64,000 bases of DNA from Archangiaceae bacterium (GTDB lineage: Bacteria > Myxococcota > Myxococcia > Myxococcales > Myxococcaceae), in the NCBI GenBank assembly GCA_016879935.1, contig JAACJQ010000041.1:1-64000 (forward strand). Direction: 5' to 3'. A program made the translations under genes and the position numbers. The notes under the pieces are model-generated. The model saw only the letters and a list, made by a program, of their open reading frames with translations. It was not told the origin of the DNA and did not search any database. Positions 25,608-36,000 of this stretch are shown piece after piece. Numbering within the stretch: position 1 is the first letter of the stretch; each line of letters starts with the position of its first letter.

Positions 25608-27950
25608 GTGATTCTGCGCCGCGTCATCACCTGTCTCTGGCTGCTCGCCGTCGTGACGGTGCCGGTGGCGTACGCGCAACCGGGTGACGCGCCAGTCGAG
25701 GAGTCGGCCGAGCGCATCATCGAGATTCGCGTCGAGGGCAACCAGCGCGTCGAGCAGGCGGCCATCGCGCGCGCCCTCAAGCAGAAGGTGGGCGACCCGT
25801 TCGACGCCTCGCGCACCGCCGACGACCTGCGGGCGTTGTGGGCGCTCAAGTACTTCAACGACGTGCAGTTGCTCGTGCAGCGCACGCCCAACGGCATCGC
25901 GTACGTGGTGCGGGTCGAAGAGAAGCCGGCCGTTCGTGCCGTGACGCTCTCGGGTAACGACGAGCTCTCGAAGGACGACCTCAAAGACACCATCGACATC
26001 AAGGCCAACAGCATTCTCGACACGGCCGCGGTGAAGCGGAACGTCAAGAAGGTCTCGGACAAGTACGTCGAGAAGGGCTACTTCCTGGCGGAGGTCACCT
26101 CCGAGATTCGACCCGTCGAAGGGTCGACCGAGGTCGACGTTGTCATCGTCGTCAAAGAGAACGCCAAGGTTCAGGTGAAGGACATCAACCTGATGGGCGT
26201 CGAGAAGGTGCCGGTCGCCGAGCTCAAGGCGGTGATGGCGACGAAAGAGGGCGGCTACCTCTCGTTCCTCACCTCTGAAGGGACGTACCGCGAAGAGCTC
26301 TTCCAGCGCGACCTGCAGGTCATTCAGGCCGCGTATTACGACCGCGGCTTCATCAACGTTCGCGTCGACAAGCCCGTCGTCAGCCTCTCTCCCGACAAGC
26401 GCAACATCAGCATCACGCTGCGCGTGGAGGAGGGCGAGCCGTACAGCATCGGCAAGCTCGACTTCTCGGGCGACCTCATCGCCACGAAAGAGGAGTTCAA
26501 AGCGAAGATGGCGTCGAAGGAGGGCGAGATCTTCAACCGCTCGCTGCTCGCCCGCGACATTCAAGCCATCACCGACGTCTATTACGACTCGGGCTACGCC
26601 TACGCGAACCCGGTGCCCGTCACGGCCGTGAACGCCGAGGCGAAGACCATCGACCTGACCTTCGACGTCAACAAGGGCAAGCAGGTCACCATCGAGCGCA
26701 TCGACGTCGTCGGCAACACGAAGACGCGCGACAAGGTCATTCGTCGGCAGCTGCGCGTCTACGAGGGCGAGCTCTTCTCGGGCAGCGGCATGCGGCGCTC
26801 GAAAGAGAAGGTCACGGCGCTGGGCTTCTTCGAGACCGTCGAGGTGACGCACAAGCCCGGCCGCGACGACGAGCACGTGCTGGTGACGGTCGAGGTGAAA
26901 GAGAAGTCGACCGGCACGTTCCAGGTCGGCCTCGGCTTCTCCAACATCGAGAGCTTCATCTTCACCGCGCAGGTCGCGCAGCAGAACTTCCTCGGCTGGG
27001 GCCAGGCGGTCTCGTTCTCGGCGCAGCTGTCGGGGCTGCGGCAGTTCTTTCAGGCGTCGTATTTCGACCCGTACTTCCTCGACACCAACTTCATCTTCTC
27101 GGTCGACGCGTACCGCACCCAGCTCGACTACTTCGGCTTCGTGCGCGACGCCTACGGTGGCACGGCGAGCCTCGGCTACTACGTCATCGCAGACGAGATG
27201 TCGTTCAACCTCGGGTACACGCGCGAGTTCGTGCGCGTCGAGCCGAGCCGCCAGTCGCTCCTGCTGGCTGATCAGTTCCGCAGCGGCAACACGAGCGCCC
27301 TGCGCGCCGGGTGGCTGTGGGACAAGCGCAACAACCGCCTCTTCCCGTCGCAGGGGTGGTTCATGAACGTGACGGCCGAGTTCGCGCCGCGCCCGCTCGG
27401 TGGCTCGTACATCTTCAACCGCTACACAGGGAACTTCCGTGGGTACGTGCCGCTGCCGCTGGGCATCGTGCTCAAGGGCCAGCTGCAGCTGGGCATCATT
27501 CAGCAGCTCGAGCCCGCCAACGGGCTGCCGGCCTCAGAGCTCTACTACCTGGGCGGCATCTTCACGGTGCGCGGCTACCCGATTCGAACCATCTCGCCGA
27601 CCGAGCTCGCGGCGTCGACGCCCGACGGTGTCACGACGCCCATCAACGTCGGCGGTGATCGCCAGCTCTTCCTCAACATCGAGCTCGAGTTCCCCATCTT
27701 CGAGAAGGTCGGCATTCGCGGGGTGCTGTTCTACGACGCGGGCAACGCGTTCGCGCGCGGCGTGCCCTTCTTCCAGGATCGCACCTACCCGAACCTGCCC
27801 CTGGGCCTCTTCCACTCGGTTGGCTTCGGCTTCCGTTGGTTCTCGCCGATCGGCCCGCTCCGGTTCGAGTGGGGCTTCCCGCTCAACCGGCGTCAGGCGA
27901 TCGATCTCCAGGTGCCGCAGTTCGAGTTCACCATCGGTCAGAGCTTCTGA
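25608..27950 (+). CDS. bamA: Outer-membrane assembly factor BamA
   Basis: A 780-residue BamA: signal peptide (VITCLWLLAVVTVPVAYA), five POTRA repeats (about residues 35-400; first EIRVEGNQRVEQAAI, fifth containing IDVVGNTKTRDKVIRR), and a C-terminal 16-strand barrel ending FEFTIGQSF, with the terminal Phe expected of outer-membrane proteins. It folds and inserts other barrels. The GTG at 25608 gives a good signal peptide; a start at 25488 would overlap lolD and add 40 basic residues. The lysS-lolC/E-lolD-bamA order places lipoprotein export and barrel assembly in one transcription unit. A TATATC -10-like element lies at 25587-25592. Confidence 0.96.
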   Translation: MILRRVITCLWLLAVVTVPVAYAQPGDAPVEESAERIIEIRVEGNQRVEQAAIARALKQKVGDPFDASRTADDLRALWALKYFNDVQLLVQRTPNGIAYVVRVEEKPAVRAVTLSGNDELSKDDLKDTIDIKANSILDTAAVKRNVKKVSDKYVEKGYFLAEVTSEIRPVEGSTEVDVVIVVKENAKVQVKDINLMGVEKVPVAELKAVMATKEGGYLSFLTSEGTYREELFQRDLQVIQAAYYDRGFINVRVDKPVVSLSPDKRNISITLRVEEGEPYSIGKLDFSGDLIATKEEFKAKMASKEGEIFNRSLLARDIQAITDVYYDSGYAYANPVPVTAVNAEAKTIDLTFDVNKGKQVTIERIDVVGNTKTRDKVIRRQLRVYEGELFSGSGMRRSKEKVTALGFFETVEVTHKPGRDDEHVLVTVEVKEKSTGTFQVGLGFSNIESFIFTAQVAQQNFLGWGQAVSFSAQLSGLRQFFQASYFDPYFLDTNFIFSVDAYRTQLDYFGFVRDAYGGTASLGYYVIADEMSFNLGYTREFVRVEPSRQSLLLADQFRSGNTSALRAGWLWDKRNNRLFPSQGWFMNVTAEFAPRPLGGSYIFNRYTGNFRGYVPLPLGIVLKGQLQLGIIQQLEPANGLPASELYYLGGIFTVRGYPIRTISPTELAASTPDGVTTPINVGGDRQLFLNIELEFPIFEKVGIRGVLFYDAGNAFARGVPFFQDRTYPNLPLGLFHSVGFGFRWFSPIGPLRFEWGFPLNRRQAIDLQVPQFEFTIGQSF

Positions 27951-27953
27951 TCA

Positions 27954-28856
27954 TCACCTGAAGAAGATCGCAGCGGTCGCGAGACCCGAGACGATCAGCA
28001 GTGCTCCAATCACGAAGATGGCGATGTCGGTCGGTGCGAAGCGGCTCACGCGCAGCGGGAGCCGGTCGGTGACGGCGCGCGCCTCGTTCGAGACCGCCCG
28101 CATCAAATCGGAGTCGACCTCGATGTTGGGCGACGCCTCGGTGGGCTCGGCGCTCGGGGTGGGCAGCTTCTCGATGACGGTTCGTTCTGAGGGCGCCCGC
28201 TCGCCGGCGTCGAAGCGCAACACCGTGTGGCCGAGCTCGAGGACGTCACCGGTCTGCAGTCGCTGGGTGTCCTTCACGCGCTGGCCGTTGACGTAGATGC
28301 CGTTGGTCGTCGCGAGGTCCTCGACGAAGTATGCGTCGCCGCGGTGGAGCAACCGGGCGTGGTGGCGGCTGACGGTGCGATCGTGCAGGCGAACGTCGAC
28401 GTCGTCGCCTCGACCCATCGACATGTCGAGGAACGCGATTGGGTAGACGTGGCCCTCGTCGGCTCCGGCGACGCAGGTGAAGTTCGCGGCGCGGCTCTCG
28501 AGCTCGGGCAGCTCGTTTGCGAGCAGCTCTTTGGCGAGGAAGTCGGTGCTCTTGTTCTTGCGGCGCTCGCGTGAGGCTTCGTCTTCGGGCCGCTTCACCA
28601 CCACGTCGTTGGGCAGGGTGAGTGCTTCGCCGGGCATCACCAGGCGCGCAACGTAGGCGGGGAAGAGCTGGTTCCCGACCCGCAGCGGCCGAATCGACTT
28701 GATGGCGAGGCGGGGCCCATCGACCTCGAGCGTGAGCAGCTTGAACGGCAGCCCCGCGAGCTGAATGTCGTCTTTGGGCCCGCCACCGACCGAGACGGCT
28801 CCATCGATCAGGTCGACCGGAGTCGTCTCACCGTTCCAGATGATGTCGAGGTGCAT
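27954..28856 (-). CDS. FHA-domain membrane protein
   Basis: A 300-residue protein. The N-terminal 95 residues are a diverged FHA-like or beta-rich module (GLPFKLLTLEVDGPRL). The central FHA domain (about 125-230) has GRGDDVDVRLHDRTVSRHHARL, keeping the Gly, Arg, Ser and His that bind phosphothreonine, and ATTNGIYVNGQRV. A linker with phospho-acceptor-rich sequence and a C-terminal membrane helix (IAIFVIGALLIVSGLATAAIFF) follow. It probably reads a Ser/Thr kinase signal at the membrane; no kinase is in the window. The ATG at 28856 avoids a 52-residue basic leader. It converges with bamA three bases away. Confidence 0.85.
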   Translation of the reverse strand: MHLDIIWNGETTPVDLIDGAVSVGGGPKDDIQLAGLPFKLLTLEVDGPRLAIKSIRPLRVGNQLFPAYVARLVMPGEALTLPNDVVVKRPEDEASRERRKNKSTDFLAKELLANELPELESRAANFTCVAGADEGHVYPIAFLDMSMGRGDDVDVRLHDRTVSRHHARLLHRGDAYFVEDLATTNGIYVNGQRVKDTQRLQTGDVLELGHTVLRFDAGERAPSERTVIEKLPTPSAEPTEASPNIEVDSDLMRAVSNEARAVTDRLPLRVSRFAPTDIAIFVIGALLIVSGLATAAIFFR

Positions 28857-28977
28857 GGAGGCAGGCGGAGCAGGCCAAACACCACGCCAACCCGTTGGAT
28901 CGAGGGTGGTTTCGGGCCACTTGTCCCGGTTGCCAGTCCGCGACAGCGCACGGCGGCTGGTGCATGGTGCGCGCCGA

Positions 28978-30210
28978 ATGCGACACCTCACGACCCTCTG
29001 TTTGCTGGTCACCGTCTCTGCCTGCCGTGACGAGCAGGCGGGCCCGAAGCCGCGTGGCAGCCGCCCGCCTCCTGCGGGTCAGCAGCAGCCCGCTGCGCAG
29101 CCGTCGGGCAATGCGCGCACACTCGATGCGCTGCCGGGGCCGCTCAACTTCCCGTCGACGGCCACGTTCGCCGGCGGAACCATCAAGTACCTCGGCAGCA
29201 ACGTGGAGCCGAAGAACCCTCAGCCGGGACAGCCCGTGGTGCTCAAGCACTACTTCCGTGCCGATGGGCCGCAGCCGCAGGGGTACCAGTTCTTCGTGCA
29301 CGTCGTCGACGGCAACTCGGGCCAGATGCTCGGCAACATGGATCACGAGCTGCAGAACGGCGCTGCGATGCTGGGCACCTGGCCGCAGGGAAAGATCATC
29401 GAAGACGTGCAGCAGATCGCGATGCCCAATTACCCGGGCCCGATGCAGCTCTTGATGGGCTTCTGGCGCGGTGAGGAGCGCCTGCTCGCCGACCTTCCGC
29501 CCACGCACGACGGCAACCACCGCGTCTTCGGCCCACGCCTCGAGGGGCCGCAGGCGTCGTTGCCCGAGTACAAGATGCCGCGTGCTGCGAAGCCTCCCAC
29601 CATCGACGGCAAGCTCGACGACGCGCAGTGGAAGAACGCTCCCGAGGTCACGCTGACGACGAGCTTCGACGGCAAAGAGGCACAGCGGAAGACGCGCCTG
29701 CGCATGATCTACGACGACACGAACATCTACGTGGCCTTCGACTGCGACGACCCCGACGTGTGGGGCACGCTGCGCAACAAGGACGACGCCATCTACAACC
29801 AGGACGTGGTCGAGGTGTTCTTCGACGCCGACGGCGATGGCGCCACGTACAACGAGCTGCAGGTCTCTCCACACAACGTGAACTTCGACGCGTCGTTCGT
29901 CGCACGCCGATCGAACCTCGAAGAGGCCATGAAGTGGGAGTCAGGCATGAAGACGGCCGTCGACGTGCGCGGCACCCTCGACGACACCTCCGACACCGAC
30001 AAGGGCTGGAGCGCCGAGATGCAGATTCCCATCGCGAACCTGAACAAGGTGCCGAAGCTGCCGCCAGGCAAGGGCGACAAGTGGCGCTTCAACGCGTACC
30101 GGCTCGAGCACTTCGAGCACTTCAAGCAGATCGAAGGGCAGTCGTTCTCGCCGCTGTTCGTCGGCGACTTTCATGCGACGAACCGGTTCGGCTGGCTGAT
30201 CTTCGACTGA
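28978..30210 (+). CDS. Lipoprotein with CBM9-like domain
   Basis: A 410-residue lipoprotein: signal peptide with lipobox VSAC, a Pro/Gln-rich linker, a beta domain (residues about 50-195) and a C-terminal carbohydrate-binding-module-9-like domain (from about 200). The latter starts KPPTIDGKLDDAQWKNAPEV, has YDDTNIYVAFDCDDPDVWG, and ends with GWSAEMQIPIANL and WRFNAYR, which is the CBM9-type ligand pattern. Such domains bind sugars or other ligands or lie in surface lipoproteins. The first domain (YFRADGPQPQGYQFFVHVVD) resembles a beta-sandwich but is not identified. Start at ATG 28978. It converges with the hydrolase six bases on. Confidence 0.8.
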   Translation: MRHLTTLCLLVTVSACRDEQAGPKPRGSRPPPAGQQQPAAQPSGNARTLDALPGPLNFPSTATFAGGTIKYLGSNVEPKNPQPGQPVVLKHYFRADGPQPQGYQFFVHVVDGNSGQMLGNMDHELQNGAAMLGTWPQGKIIEDVQQIAMPNYPGPMQLLMGFWRGEERLLADLPPTHDGNHRVFGPRLEGPQASLPEYKMPRAAKPPTIDGKLDDAQWKNAPEVTLTTSFDGKEAQRKTRLRMIYDDTNIYVAFDCDDPDVWGTLRNKDDAIYNQDVVEVFFDADGDGATYNELQVSPHNVNFDASFVARRSNLEEAMKWESGMKTAVDVRGTLDDTSDTDKGWSAEMQIPIANLNKVPKLPPGKGDKWRFNAYRLEHFEHFKQIEGQSFSPLFVGDFHATNRFGWLIFD

Positions 30211-30216
30211 GACGGG

Positions 30217-31095
30217 TCAGACGAGCACTCGGTCGATCCACGCGGCGAGGTGCGCGGTCGCGTGCTTCGTCGCCGTCATTCCCTGCATGTTGAAGAAGCC
30301 ATGAATGACGCCGCTGACCTCTTCGATGGTCACCGACGTTCCGGCTTCTCGCAGCTTCTCGGCATAGGCGAGCCCCTCGTCGTGGAGCACGTCGCACTCG
30401 GCGAGCAGCACGAAAGCGGGCGGCCCTTTCGTCAGTGTCGCGCGAAGCGGTGAGGCGTCGTCGTGAGCGCGCGTCGCGGGATCGGGCAGGAACGCGTTGG
30501 TGAAGTACCGCATGGTGTCGCGGGTGAGGAAGTAGCCGGTCGCGAAGCGCGTGTACGACGCCGACTCCTGCGCGCAGTCGGTCACGGGGTAGATGAGGGC
30601 CTGGGCGGTGACGTCGCATTTTCGAGCGACGACGGCGGCAAGGTGGCCTCCGGCGCTGTCACCGGCCACGACGACCGAGGTGGTCTTCAGCAGCTCACGC
30701 GTCACCGCCACGCAGTCGTCGATGGCGGCGGGAAACGGGTGCTCTGGCGCGAGCCGGTAGTCGACCGAGATGACGGTACGTTTCGCCTGCGCCGCCAGGG
30801 CGCGGCACGGCAGATCGTGCGTCGTGACATCGCCGACGACCCAGCCGCCGCCGTGAAAGTAGACGATCACGCCCGAGCGCGCGTCCCTGGGCGAGTAGCG
30901 GCGCACCTTCACGCCCGCGAGCTGTTCGTCGACGACCTGTTCGATCGGCGCGGGGGCTCCGAAGATCGGGCGAAAGCTGCCGGTGTTCTTTCGCATCGCC
31001 GCGCGTGATCGCTCCGGCCCGATCTTCTCGATCGGCTGGTCGAGTGCGCTCGCCAACCAGTTCAACACCCGCCAGATGGGACGAAGCCCTGGCAC
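30217..31095 (-). CDS. Alpha/beta hydrolase, HSL-like esterase
   Basis: A 292-residue hormone-sensitive-lipase family hydrolase. The oxyanion motif is HGGGW (YFHGGGWVVGD), the nucleophile is Ser in GDSAGGH, the acid is Asp in LLAECDVLHDEG and the catalytic His is in SGVIHGFFN. These enzymes hydrolyse carboxyl esters of short or medium chains. No signal peptide, so cytoplasmic. It follows the crotonase gene by one base on the same strand and is probably co-expressed with it; the substrate is unknown. Confidence 0.9.
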   Translation of the reverse strand: MPGLRPIWRVLNWLASALDQPIEKIGPERSRAAMRKNTGSFRPIFGAPAPIEQVVDEQLAGVKVRRYSPRDARSGVIVYFHGGGWVVGDVTTHDLPCRALAAQAKRTVISVDYRLAPEHPFPAAIDDCVAVTRELLKTTSVVVAGDSAGGHLAAVVARKCDVTAQALIYPVTDCAQESASYTRFATGYFLTRDTMRYFTNAFLPDPATRAHDDASPLRATLTKGPPAFVLLAECDVLHDEGLAYAEKLREAGTSVTIEEVSGVIHGFFNMQGMTATKHATAHLAAWIDRVLV

Positions 31096-31096
31096 G

Positions 31097-31882
31097 TCAG
31101 CGCCCCTTGAAGACAGCTTCGCGACGCTCGATGAAGCTCATCATGCCCTCGGCCGCGTCTTCGCTGCTCATCACGCGGGTGAGGAGCTGGGTGAGGTGTT
31201 CGGTCGCGGCGGCCTGACCCTTCGCCTCCATGACCCGCGCGTTCTCGAGGGTTCCGAGCACACCAATCGGCGCCTGCTTCGCGATGAGCTGCGCGATGGC
31301 CTTTGCTCGGGCGACTTGGGCGCCAGGTTCGACGACCTCCTGCACGAGCCCGATTCGCAGCGCTTCGGCAGCGCCAAACTCCTCGCCGGTGAGGAGGAAC
31401 CGCATGGCGTTGCCCCAGCCAAGGCGCGTGGGCGCGCGCATCGTCGCTCCGCCGAAGGGAAGAATGCCGCGGGCGATCTCGAGCTGGCGAAAGCGCACGG
31501 TGTTGGCCGCGATGACGATATCGCTGGCGAGGGCGAGCTCGATGGAGAGGGTGAACGAGATGCCGCTCACGGCCATCACGACCGGCTTGGGAACCTGTGG
31601 CGCCCAGACGCCGAACGGGTCGTACTTGCGGCCGCCGGCGAGCGCCTGCGGGCCCTTCTCTCCAACGGCAGGCCCGACCTCGGCGAGATCGAGGCCGGCC
31701 GAGAAGTGCTCTCCGTGACCGAACAAGACGCCGCAGCGGAGCGTCTCGTCATCACCGAGGCGCTCGTACGCGGCGGCCAGCTGCTCGATCGTCGCCAGAT
31801 CGAACGCGTTGCGCTTCTCGGGGCGGTTGATGCCCATGACCAGCACATCGCCCTCTCGTTCCACCGTCACGCGAGTCGTCAT
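31097..31882 (-). CDS. Enoyl-CoA hydratase/crotonase-family protein
   Basis: A 261-residue crotonase fold. The N-terminus INRPEKRNAFDLATIE is typical, and the oxyanion-hole segments are HFSAGLDL and AVSGISFTLSIELALASD. The usual GGG after the second segment is replaced (SFTLSIE), and the Glu pair is uncertain; hydratase activity is therefore not assured. Acyl-CoA hydration, isomerisation or hydrolysis are possible. The ATG at 31882 is favoured over 31918, which adds 12 unstructured residues. Operon with the esterase downstream. Confidence 0.85.
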   Translation of the reverse strand: MTTRVTVEREGDVLVMGINRPEKRNAFDLATIEQLAAAYERLGDDETLRCGVLFGHGEHFSAGLDLAEVGPAVGEKGPQALAGGRKYDPFGVWAPQVPKPVVMAVSGISFTLSIELALASDIVIAANTVRFRQLEIARGILPFGGATMRAPTRLGWGNAMRFLLTGEEFGAAEALRIGLVQEVVEPGAQVARAKAIAQLIAKQAPIGVLGTLENARVMEAKGQAAATEHLTQLLTRVMSSEDAAEGMMSFIERREAVFKGR

Positions 31883-32041
31883 GCGGGGCAGGGTGGCCCG
31901 CGCGGGTGGTGAGGTCAACCGCCGTGAGGCCGCGTGTCGCTCCTGCGCTCGCGAGCCCTGCGGCCGGGTGGTCGTCGACAGTGAGCGCCCGGCGGAAGGA
32001 CGGGTCTGCGAGTCGTCTCCGCGAGCGAGATCAGCTCACCG

Positions 32042-33052
32042 TCAGTGCTTCGCCTCTCCGTGCCAGCTCGCGAGCAGCTTCACGTAGTTCACGCGCTCGT
32101 AGCCCGACGGGTCTGGGCAGCGCGCGAGGTTCATGTTGCCGCGCAGCTGCGTGACCGAGGTGTACTCGTGCTCCTCGAGGAAGTGCCTGAGGCCTTCGAT
32201 CAGCAGCGTCAGCATCTGTGGGCCGTTCTCGAGCACCGCCGAGACGACCTGGGCGACGTGGGCTCCGGCCATCAGCGCCTTCACGACGTCGAGCGGGTCA
32301 TGAATGCCGCCAGAGCACGCCAGCGTCATGCGCGTCTGTGGCGACAGAATCGCGAGCCAGCGCAACCGCAGCTGCAGCTCCTGGCGATCGGAGAGATGGA
32401 GGGTGCGGCGCAGCGTCAGCGTCTCGACGTCGATGTCTGGCTGGTAGAGCCGGTTGAAGAGCACGAGGCCCGCGGCGCCGCTGTGCTCGAGCTTCGCCAC
32501 GAAGGCGGGGAGCGACGAGTAGAAAGGCGACAGCTTCACCGCGAGGGGGATCTTCACGCTCTCCTGCACCTGACGAATCACGTCGAGCTGCTGATGCTCG
32601 ACGTCGCCGCCGGTGAGCTTCGGGTCGCTTGGCAGGTCGTACAGGTTCAGCTCGAGCGCGTGCGCGCCGGCCTGTTCGATCAGCTTCGCGTACTTGAGCC
32701 AGCCGCCCGGCGTGGTGCCATTGAGCGAGCCGATGACGGGAATCGAACACATCTGCCGAATTCGGCGAATCTGCTCGAGGTACGCGTCGGGCCCGAGCGC
32801 GAAGTCACCCGTCGAAGGGAGCCACGACGGCGCCTCGGCGAACGCGTCGGCCGGCCCATCGAGGAACCGGTGCGCGGCGAGCTGATCGGCCACCAGTTGC
32901 TCTTCGAACAACGAGCGCATCGTGATGGCCGCGGCGCCCGCGTCTTCGAGCCGCTTCACGGTGTCGAGATCGTCGACCAGCGGCGAAGCGCCCGCGAAGA
33001 TCGGGTGCTTCAGCTTGAGGCCCAGCCACGTCGTCGAGAGATCGATCGTCAT
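32042..33052 (-). CDS. Dihydroorotate dehydrogenase-like protein (nifJ-linked)
   Basis: A 336-residue TIM-barrel flavoprotein of the dihydroorotate-dehydrogenase superfamily: GLKLKHPIFAGASPLVDD at the N-terminus, VIGSLNGTTPGGW, ALELNLYDLPSD, IPLAVKLSPFYSS and ACSGGIHDPLDVVKALMAGA (the FMN phosphate-binding turn). It lacks the DHODH electron-transfer partners and is not obviously pyrD. Its start overlaps the nifJ stop (ATGA), and this pairing is widely seen, so it may hand electrons or act on a metabolite linked to pyruvate oxidoreductase. Substrate unknown. Confidence 0.82.
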   Translation of the reverse strand: MTIDLSTTWLGLKLKHPIFAGASPLVDDLDTVKRLEDAGAAAITMRSLFEEQLVADQLAAHRFLDGPADAFAEAPSWLPSTGDFALGPDAYLEQIRRIRQMCSIPVIGSLNGTTPGGWLKYAKLIEQAGAHALELNLYDLPSDPKLTGGDVEHQQLDVIRQVQESVKIPLAVKLSPFYSSLPAFVAKLEHSGAAGLVLFNRLYQPDIDVETLTLRRTLHLSDRQELQLRLRWLAILSPQTRMTLACSGGIHDPLDVVKALMAGAHVAQVVSAVLENGPQMLTLLIEGLRHFLEEHEYTSVTQLRGNMNLARCPDPSGYERVNYVKLLASWHGEAKH

Positions 33053-36000
33053 GACGTGCCCTCCTTCTTGGTCTCGAGGTGGACGGCCGCCAGCTGTTCG
33101 TAGAGCGCCCTGCGGCGCGCGGCGTTGGCGTCGGCCATGTCGAGCAGCCCCTCGTAGCGTTTGGCGTCCTTCATCTCGACGAGCCGGAAGCGGCCCTCGT
33201 TCTTCATGAAGTCACGTGCCTTGAGCTTCGGAGCGGGTGAGTCGAGCTGCAGCGGCGCGAGGCCTTCGGCGAGGCGCCGTGGATCGAAGCGGTAGAGCGG
33301 CCAGATGCCGGACTCGACGGCGAGCCGTTGCTGCTCGGTGCCGAGCTTCAGGTCGTACGCGTGAGCGATGCAGTGGCTGTAGGCGATGACGAGGGCAGGC
33401 CCGGGGAACGCTTCGGCCTCTTTGAGTGCCTTCAGCGACTGCGCGTCCTTCGCGCCCATGGCGATGCTGGCGACGTAGCAATTGCCGTACGACATCGCGA
33501 GCAGGCCCAGGTCCTTCTTGGCGATGGCCTTGCCGGCCACCGAGAACTTCGCGCTGGCGCCGAGCGGCGTCGACTTCGACTGCTGGCCTCCGGTGTTCGA
33601 GTACACCTCGGTGTCGAGCACGAGGGCTTTGACGTGCGCGCCGGTCGAGAGCACGTGGTCGAGGCCTCCGAATCCGATGTCGTACGCCCACCCGTCACCG
33701 CCCACGATCCACACCGACTTCTTCACCAGCGAATCGGCGAGCTGGAGCAGCTGCTTCGCCTCGGCGCCTTCGAGCTTCGCGAGTTCGAGCTTGAGCGCCA
33801 CGACGCGTTCACGCTGCGCCGCGATGCCAGCCTCGTCGTCCTGCTTCGCGACGAGAATCTCTGCGAACTTCGCCGGCAGCTTCGAAGTGAGCCGGGTCAG
33901 CAGGTCAGAAGCGAGGCGCTGCTGCGCATCGACGGCGAGCCGCAGGCCGTAGCCGAACTCCGCGTTGTCTTCGAAGAGCGAGTTCGCCCAGGCAGGGCCA
34001 CGACCATTCTTGTCCTTCGTGTACGGGGTCGTCGGCAGGTTGCCGCCGAAGATGGAGGAGCAGCCGGTGGCATTGCCGACGAGCAGGCGATCACCGACGA
34101 GTTGAGTCAGCAGCTTGATGTACGGAGTCTCACCGCAGCCGGAGCACGCGCCGGAGAACTCGAAGAGCGGCTCGAGGAACTGCGTCGCCTTCACGTCGTC
34201 TTTCACCCTGGTGCGATCGACGTACGGGAGTTGCTCGAAGAAGGCCCAGTTGGCGCGCTCCTTCTCGCGAATCGGCTCGACGGGGTTCATGTCGATGGCC
34301 TTGTGACGCGGGTTCGACTTGTCGCGCGCGGGGCACACCTGCACGCAGAGCCCGCAGCCGGTGCAGTCGTCGGGAGCGACCTGCAGCGCGTACTTCCACA
34401 CGCCTCCGCTCGGAGCGGTGCCGAGGTCTTTCGACTTGAAGTCCGTGGCGAGGAACGTCGACGGAGCGCTCTTCATCGCGGCCGGGTCGACGAGCTGGCT
34501 GCGAATCGCCGCATGCGGACAGATGAGCGAGCACTTGTTGCACTGAATGCAGAGCTTCTCGTCCCACGTGGGCAGCTCGAGGGCGATGGCGCGACGCTCG
34601 AACCTCGTGGTGCCGGTCGGCCACGTTCCATCGACAGGGAAGGCGCTGACCGGCAGCAGATCGCCCTCGCCGCGCATCATCGTCGCCGTCACGCGCTGCA
34701 CGAACTCGGGCGCCTCTCTGGGGACGGCGGGCGGACGAGGCGTGCCCGCGCCGAGCACCGAAGGCACCTTCACCTCGTGCAGGTTCGCCAGCGTCAGCTC
34801 GATCGCCTTGAAGTTGCGCTCGACGACTTCGCTGCCGCGTTTCCCGTACGACTTCTCGACGCCTTCACGAATGCGCTGAATCGCCTGCTCCTTCGGCAGC
34901 ACGCCCGAGAGCGCGAAGAAGCATGTCTGCATGACGGCGCTGATGTGCCGGCCGAGGCCTGCCTGCTGCGCGACCTGGAACGCATCGATGACGGAGAACT
35001 TGAGCTTCTTCTCCATCACCTGCTTCTGCACCTCGAGCGGCAGCGAAGCGAAGGCCTGGTCGGCGGGCTTCGAGGTGTTGAGGAGGAACGTCGCTCCGGG
35101 TGCGGCGTTCGCGAGCACGTCATGTCGTTCGAGCACGGGCGCGTAGTGACACGCGACGAAGCTGGCCTGCCGAATGCGATACGTGGAGCGGATCGGCTGC
35201 GGCCCGAAGCGCAGGTGCGAGATGGTGATCGCGCCCGACTTCTTCGAGTCGTAGATGAAGTAGCCCTGCGCCTCGAGGCCGGCGTACTCGCCGATGATCT
35301 TGATCGTCTGCTTGTTGCTCGAGACGGTGCCGTCGGAGCCGAGGCCGTAGAACACCGCGCGCACCGTCTCGGGCGGCTCGAGATCGAACGCGTCGTCGTA
35401 CGAGAGCGAGAGGTGCGTCACGTCGTCGTTGATGCCGACGGTGAAGTGCTTCTTCGGCGCCGGCTTGCCGAGTTCGTCGAAGACCGCGCGCACCATGGCG
35501 GGCGTGAACTCCTTCGACGAGAGGCCGTAGCGGCCGCCGATCACCTTCACCGCGTCGAGCCGGCCCGTCTCGAAGAGGGCCGCCACGACGTCCTGGAACA
35601 GGGGTTCGCCGACCGCGCCGGGCTCCTTGGTGCGATCGAGCACCGCGATCTGTTTGACCGAGGCGGGCAGGGTGGCGACGAACGCCGCGACGTCGAACGG
35701 GCGGAACAGACGCACGACCACGCCGCCGACCTTCTCGCCGCGCTTCACCATCCACTCCACGGTCTCTTGAATCGCGCCGATGCCGGAGCCCATCGCGATG
35801 ATGAGCTTCTCGGGCTCGGGGTGACCGAAGCGCTCGAACAGGCGGTATTGGCGGCCCGTGAGCGCGGCGAAGCGGTTCATCGTGTCCTGCACGATGGCGG
35901 GGCACGCGTCGTGGAACCGGTTGCCGGCCTCTCGCGCCTGGAAGAACGTGTCGGGGTTCTGGGCGGTGCCGCGCAGCAGCGGCGCGTCGGGCGTCAGCTT